Shown: in pieces, positions 14,538 through 17,920 of the stretch
Numbering within the stretch: position 1 is the stretch's first letter
Layout: each line of letters begins with the position of its first letter
Notes under the pieces: generated by a model
What the model was told of the DNA's origin: nothing
The model's database searches: none
What the model saw: only the letters and a program-made list of their open reading frames with translations
Translations under genes and position numbers: made by a program
Assembly: GCA_051008735.1 (NCBI GenBank)
Contig: JBPCXH010000055.1
Span: forward strand, 1 to 17,920
Reading direction: 5' to 3'
Origin: J054 sp051008735
GTDB taxonomy: Bacteria > Pseudomonadota > Gammaproteobacteria > Steroidobacterales > GCA-2729495
DNA: 17,920 bases

Positions 14538-15143
14538 ATGAGCACCGTGGAGTTCTATTTTGACTTTGCCTGCGCCCGGTCCTATCTGGCCACGGTTCGT
14601 TTGCTTGAATCCGTCCTTAGAACAGGCTCGAAAATAATCTGGCAACCATTTGATCTGAAAGATTTAAATATATCTTCTAAATCAACGCAGGAGCCTCGTC
14701 AAAGCGTCTGGGATGCGACCGATCTGCAAGCCTGGGCCGATTATTGTGGCGTGCAAATCCGGGCTTCGGCGCCGGGCGACCCGGCAATCGGCGAGGCTCG
14801 GCTGGGGGCTGTTTATGCCGCCAATCAGGGTAAAGCCGCTGCCTACGTGACCGCCGTCTACGCCGCTCTGTACGGTAATTCGGACGAACCGGTCGATCTG
14901 GCTGCCGTCGCGGCGGCCGCGGGCCTGGATCCCGGCGAATTTACCGCCGCGCTGTCTGACCCGGAGCTTGCCAGGGCCCTGGCTGCGAATGGCGCCAAGC
15001 TGGAGTCGCGGGGCGGCTTCAGATCCGCCACTATGTTCGTTGGCGAGCAGATGTTCTGCGGAAACTCGCGTATGCCGCTGGTTGAATTCGCCCTTGGTCA
15101 GAGCAGTGACCGACAGTTTGTGATGCCGGGTCAGCATGGCTGA
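14538..15143 (+). CDS. DsbA/HCCA-isomerase (GST-kappa-like) family protein with altered active site
   Basis: This 201-residue protein has the thioredoxin-fold plus helical insertion of the 2-hydroxychromene-2-carboxylate isomerase/GST-kappa group: 'VEFYFDFACARSYLA' at the N-terminus, an alpha insertion in the middle ('EARLGAVYAANQGKAAAYV'), and 'FRSATMFVGEQMFCGNSRM' near the C-terminus. Where the family has S-P-Y-S (HCCA isomerase) or C-P-H-C (DsbA), this one has C12-A-R-S15, a monothiol CxxS. The cis-Pro of 'G-V-P-T' is replaced by A164 (RSAT). ATG at 14538 is chosen over the in-frame TTG at 14532, as CGAGG (14527-14531) is 6 bases upstream. It has no signal peptide, so it is probably cytoplasmic, possibly a glutathione-dependent isomerase of catabolic intermediates. 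A local AT-rich patch lies at about 14627-14690. Confidence 0.82.
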   Translation: MSTVEFYFDFACARSYLATVRLLESVLRTGSKIIWQPFDLKDLNISSKSTQEPRQSVWDATDLQAWADYCGVQIRASAPGDPAIGEARLGAVYAANQGKAAAYVTAVYAALYGNSDEPVDLAAVAAAAGLDPGEFTAALSDPELARALAANGAKLESRGGFRSATMFVGEQMFCGNSRMPLVEFALGQSSDRQFVMPGQHG

Positions 15144-15151
15144 TGACGGTC

Positions 15152-15160
15152 AGAGGAGGA
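15152..15160 (+). promoter_or_regulatory. Ribosome-binding site for the GTG-started molybdoenzyme gene
   Basis: AGAGGAGGA ends 8 bases before the GTG at 15169. It fixes the start and gives a complete Tat signal peptide; no ATG is available in frame nearby upstream. Confidence 0.8.
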
Positions 15161-15168
15161 CTGGCACA

Positions 15169-17920
15169 GTGACAGAAGTAACCGGGACGACCCGGCGCGG
15201 ATTTATAGCCGGCGGCGGTGCGGCCGCACTCTCCCTGAAGTATGCCGGCTCCGCGTTGGCGCAGGCAGGTCAGGAGGCGCCCTACGGTGCCTGGGAAGAC
15301 CTGATGCGCGAGAAGTGGACTTGGGACCGCGTAGCCCATGGCTCGCACGGCACGAACTGCCAGGGTGGCTGTGCGTTTAATGTTTTCGTCAAGAACGGGA
15401 TCGTCTGGCGGGAAGAGCAGCAGGGCCAGTACGGCAAGTCCGATCCCGATGCGCCGGATTACGGACCGCGCGGGTGCCAGAAAGGGCTCCGCCACGCGAA
15501 ATACATGTACGGCAATCAGCGTGTCCTGTATCCCATGAAGCGCGTGGGCGAGCGGGGCGCGGGCCAGTGGGAACGGGTCAGTTGGGACCAGGCCCTGGCA
15601 GAGATCGCTGACAAGTTTCTGGATACCTGCAGCGAGTTTGGGCCCGAGTCCATCACCATTGGTCTGGGAACCCAGATGGCCATGAAGCGGGCATCTTTGA
15701 TGGGGCTGGGCCGCTTTGCCGCGATCACGGGCAGTCCGCTGCCTGAAGCCTTCGCCGGTGTGGGCGATTTGCCCACCGGGATTTACCTGACTGTGGGTGA
15801 GCCACTGCTGGGGGATACCGCGGCGGCTATTTTTAAATCCAAGGCCTGCTTTGTCTGGTTTGCGAATCCCGCCGTGACCCGGATACCGGACGCCCATTTT
15901 TTCTGGGAAGCGCGCTATAACGGCACGGAAGTGGTGGCGATATCGCCCGAATTCACGCCCACGGCCATGCACGCGAGCAAGTGGGTCAACCCGAAACCCG
16001 GAACCGACGCGGCCCTGGCCCTGGGTATGGTCCATACCATCCTGGCGGATCGAAGTTTCGATGCCGATTACATTCGCGAGCAGTCCGACATGCCGTTCCT
16101 GGTGCGCACGGACAATCGACGCTTCCTGCGCGCCACGGACCTGGGTGAGACCAGTGACGGGGCGGACCAGCGCTTTTACTTTTGGGATGAAGCGACCGGG
16201 GCTGCCGTTGCTGCGCCAGCCACGGGTTTTAATGTCCCGCCTCCGGGGCAGCCGGCGCCCGAGCATGCTGAAAAGCTGAGCCTGGGTAAATTGCAGCCGG
16301 CGCTGGAAGGCCGCTGGACTCTGGACACACCGGCCGGACCGGTGGAAGTCACGACGGTATTTGAGTTGCTGAAAACTCATGTGGAGGCTTATGCCCCCGA
16401 GCGTGCCAGTGACGTGACCGGCGTGCACCCGGATGTTATCCGGGAAATCGCCCGCACCTTCGCCAGCGCCAAGCCGGCCATGATCTACACCGGATTTCGG
16501 ATTTCAAAATGGCTGCATGGTGATCTGTTCCAGCGGGCCACCATGCTGTTGTTGTCCCTGACAGGAAATCTGGGCAAACCCGGCGGTGGTTTGCAGTTCA
16601 TGAACCTTGCCAAAGACCAGGACCAGGCCGCGTTCTGGTTTGATGGTCTGCCACCGACCTTGAGGGTGGCAACCCTGTCGCGCTGGGACTATGTGCACGC
16701 CGACGGCAAGGAACTCAATCGCCAGGTCTACGGCGAGGCGACGGCCGAACATTTCGACAAATATTTCCAGAAGTCTGTTGAGAACCGCTGGTTCCCCGAC
16801 TACAGCAAGACACCCTGGAAGATGGGCTTTTACCTGGGCAGCAACGCGGCCAACTGGCGTGCCTCAGGCAAGCGCTGGCGTCAGGAAGCGTTCGAGAAGC
16901 TGGAACACATTGTGACGGCTGCGACCGACATGGGTGTGACCGCCATGTACTCGGACTATGTCTTGCCCATCGCGCATCATTACGAGCGCCAGGATGTGGT
17001 GCTGTGGCAGTGGACGCCGTATCTGCAGGTGCTGGATGCTGCTGTGCCTCCGCTGGGCGAGGCCGTGGATGACTTTGAGTTATTTAACCGCCTGGCGAAG
17101 GCCATTGGCGAGCGGGCCAAAGCCCGACAACTCACCCCGGTGGAAGACAATTACTTTGGTATGCCGGTGCAGCGTGACTTCACAAAGTTTCACGAGATGT
17201 ACACCAAGAACGGTGCCTACACCAGCATGCGTGACGCCCTGGACTTCATGCTCGCCGTTAATCCCGGGCTACCCAAGGAGTCGTTCGACACCCTGGCCAA
17301 AAACGGTATTACCCGGGTACCCGATTCAGACGGGCTGGTCTTCGGGCCCAAGTCCCCGTATCGGAACACCATGACCCGCAGTGTTGATGAGAAAAAGCCG
17401 TATCACACGGAGACGGGGCGGCAACAGTTTTATATAGATCACGAATGGTTCCTGCAGGAGGGTGAGGCTTTGCCTGCCCATCGTGCGCCTCTCGGGGAAA
17501 AGGGCCAGCCACTTCGCTTCGTCATGGGCCATGCCCGCCACGGCATACACAGTATGTGGCGAGATGATCCCTTGTTGGTGGGGCTGCAGCGGGGAGAGCC
17601 TGACATCTATGTGAGTCCCGAAGATGCAGACGAACGCCAGGTGGCCGACGGGGATCTGGTGAGGCTGTTTAATGGCTATGGTTCATTCATCGCTATGGCT
17701 CATGTGAGTTCGGCCATGCAGCCGGGTATGACGTTCATGTACCACGGCTGGGATCCCATGATGTTCAGGGGGCGGCAAAACTTTGGTGCCGTAACATCAG
17801 GTGCCGGACTGATCAAGCCAACAGGCCTGGCGGGCGGGCAGAGCCACATCAATTTCCGCACGTTCATGTTCGAGCCCAATGCCGTTTTTCAGGACGTCAC
17901 CTGCAACTTCGAAAAATACG
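15169..17920 (+). CDS. Tat-exported type II DMSO-reductase-family molybdenum enzyme, catalytic subunit (3' truncated)
   Basis: The frame is open from the GTG to the window end, giving 917 codons; related subunits have about 900-1000 residues, so little is missing. The N-terminus has a twin-arginine signal (TTRRGFIAGG, R9-R10) with a likely cut after A33 (AQA). The Fe-S cluster ligands are H60-x3-C64-x3-C68 and C103, the His-first pattern of NarG and of ethylbenzene, steroid C25 and p-cymene dehydrogenases. D241 in 'VTRIPDAHFFWEARY' matches the NarG/EbdA molybdenum-ligating Asp. The C-terminus 'LIKPTGLAGGQSHINFR' has the type II dehydrogenase look. Such enzymes hydroxylate hydrocarbons with water in the periplasm, or reduce nitrate, selenate or chlorate. 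The genes beside it fit catabolism better. Expected partners (Fe-S beta, haem-b gamma, chaperone) are not in the window and may follow downstream. Confidence 0.93.
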   Translation, partial: MTEVTGTTRRGFIAGGGAAALSLKYAGSALAQAGQEAPYGAWEDLMREKWTWDRVAHGSHGTNCQGGCAFNVFVKNGIVWREEQQGQYGKSDPDAPDYGPRGCQKGLRHAKYMYGNQRVLYPMKRVGERGAGQWERVSWDQALAEIADKFLDTCSEFGPESITIGLGTQMAMKRASLMGLGRFAAITGSPLPEAFAGVGDLPTGIYLTVGEPLLGDTAAAIFKSKACFVWFANPAVTRIPDAHFFWEARYNGTEVVAISPEFTPTAMHASKWVNPKPGTDAALALGMVHTILADRSFDADYIREQSDMPFLVRTDNRRFLRATDLGETSDGADQRFYFWDEATGAAVAAPATGFNVPPPGQPAPEHAEKLSLGKLQPALEGRWTLDTPAGPVEVTTVFELLKTHVEAYAPERASDVTGVHPDVIREIARTFASAKPAMIYTGFRISKWLHGDLFQRATMLLLSLTGNLGKPGGGLQFMNLAKDQDQAAFWFDGLPPTLRVATLSRWDYVHADGKELNRQVYGEATAEHFDKYFQKSVENRWFPDYSKTPWKMGFYLGSNAANWRASGKRWRQEAFEKLEHIVTAATDMGVTAMYSDYVLPIAHHYERQDVVLWQWTPYLQVLDAAVPPLGEAVDDFELFNRLAKAIGERAKARQLTPVEDNYFGMPVQRDFTKFHEMYTKNGAYTSMRDALDFMLAVNPGLPKESFDTLAKNGITRVPDSDGLVFGPKSPYRNTMTRSVDEKKPYHTETGRQQFYIDHEWFLQEGEALPAHRAPLGEKGQPLRFVMGHARHGIHSMWRDDPLLVGLQRGEPDIYVSPEDADERQVADGDLVRLFNGYGSFIAMAHVSSAMQPGMTFMYHGWDPMMFRGRQNFGAVTSGAGLIKPTGLAGGQSHINFRTFMFEPNAVFQDVTCNFEKY

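Noticed and set aside
15031..16428. 465-codon open frame on the minus strand
   Set aside because: It lies antisense to the molybdoenzyme and DsbA-like genes, which have clear family motifs. Its translation is rich in Arg, Gly, His and Gln with no recognisable domain, as expected for the complement of a GC-rich gene.
1..17920. CRISPR arrays, tRNA or rRNA genes, insertion sequences, attachment sites
   Set aside because: No regularly spaced direct repeats, cloverleaf, rRNA segments, transposase-like proteins or flanking inverted repeats were seen on reading through the window.

Overview
The window looks like about 18 kb of chromosome from a moderately GC-rich aerobic or microaerobic Gram-negative bacterium. 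A gammaproteobacterium, perhaps marine, is the best guess: the window has outer-membrane beta-barrels with terminal Phe (a TonB-dependent receptor tail and OmpW), a gammaproteobacterial-type ccoNOQP-ccoGHIS cluster, and a Tat-exported molybdoenzyme. The taxonomic call is inference; there is no rRNA or other marker gene here.

Layout. (1) 1-349: the last 96 codons of a TonB-dependent receptor, followed by a strong intrinsic terminator. (2) 350-1217: ompW, preceded by a leader that can fold into two hairpins. (3) 1218-9353: a complete cbb3 cytochrome oxidase locus on the plus strand: structural genes ccoN, ccoO, ccoQ and ccoP, a small two-helix protein with a Met/His-rich loop, then the assembly genes ccoG, ccoH, ccoI and ccoS. 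Three junctions are ATGA overlaps (ccoQ/ccoP, ccoH/ccoI, ccoI/ccoS). A 15-bp stem-loop separates ompW from ccoN, and I see no canonical FNR/Anr box just upstream of ccoN. (4) 9451-10947: two homologous six-helix membrane proteins of no family I recognise, encoded tail to tail with 18 bases between them. (5) 10948-11169: a divergent intergenic region rich in dyad symmetry. (6) 11170-17920: a tightly packed plus-strand cluster with a two-cupin protein, a TIM-barrel amidohydrolase-2 protein, an AMP-forming acyl-CoA ligase, a DsbA/HCCA-isomerase-like protein, and a Tat-exported type II DMSO-reductase-family molybdenum enzyme that runs off the end.

How it may work together. The cbb3 locus encodes a high-affinity, proton-pumping terminal oxidase plus its copper and haem assembly factors. 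The cluster from 11170 onward looks catabolic. The molybdoenzyme groups by motifs with NarG and with the ethylbenzene/steroid-C25/p-cymene dehydrogenases, which hydroxylate unactivated C-H bonds with water. The acyl-CoA ligase would activate a carboxylic acid product. The amidohydrolase and the DsbA-like protein both lack hallmark active-site residues of their families, and one cupin half lacks metal ligands, so the chemistry may be non-standard. The substrate cannot be read from this sequence. This cluster, with the paired membrane proteins beside it, is the best candidate for an undescribed system.
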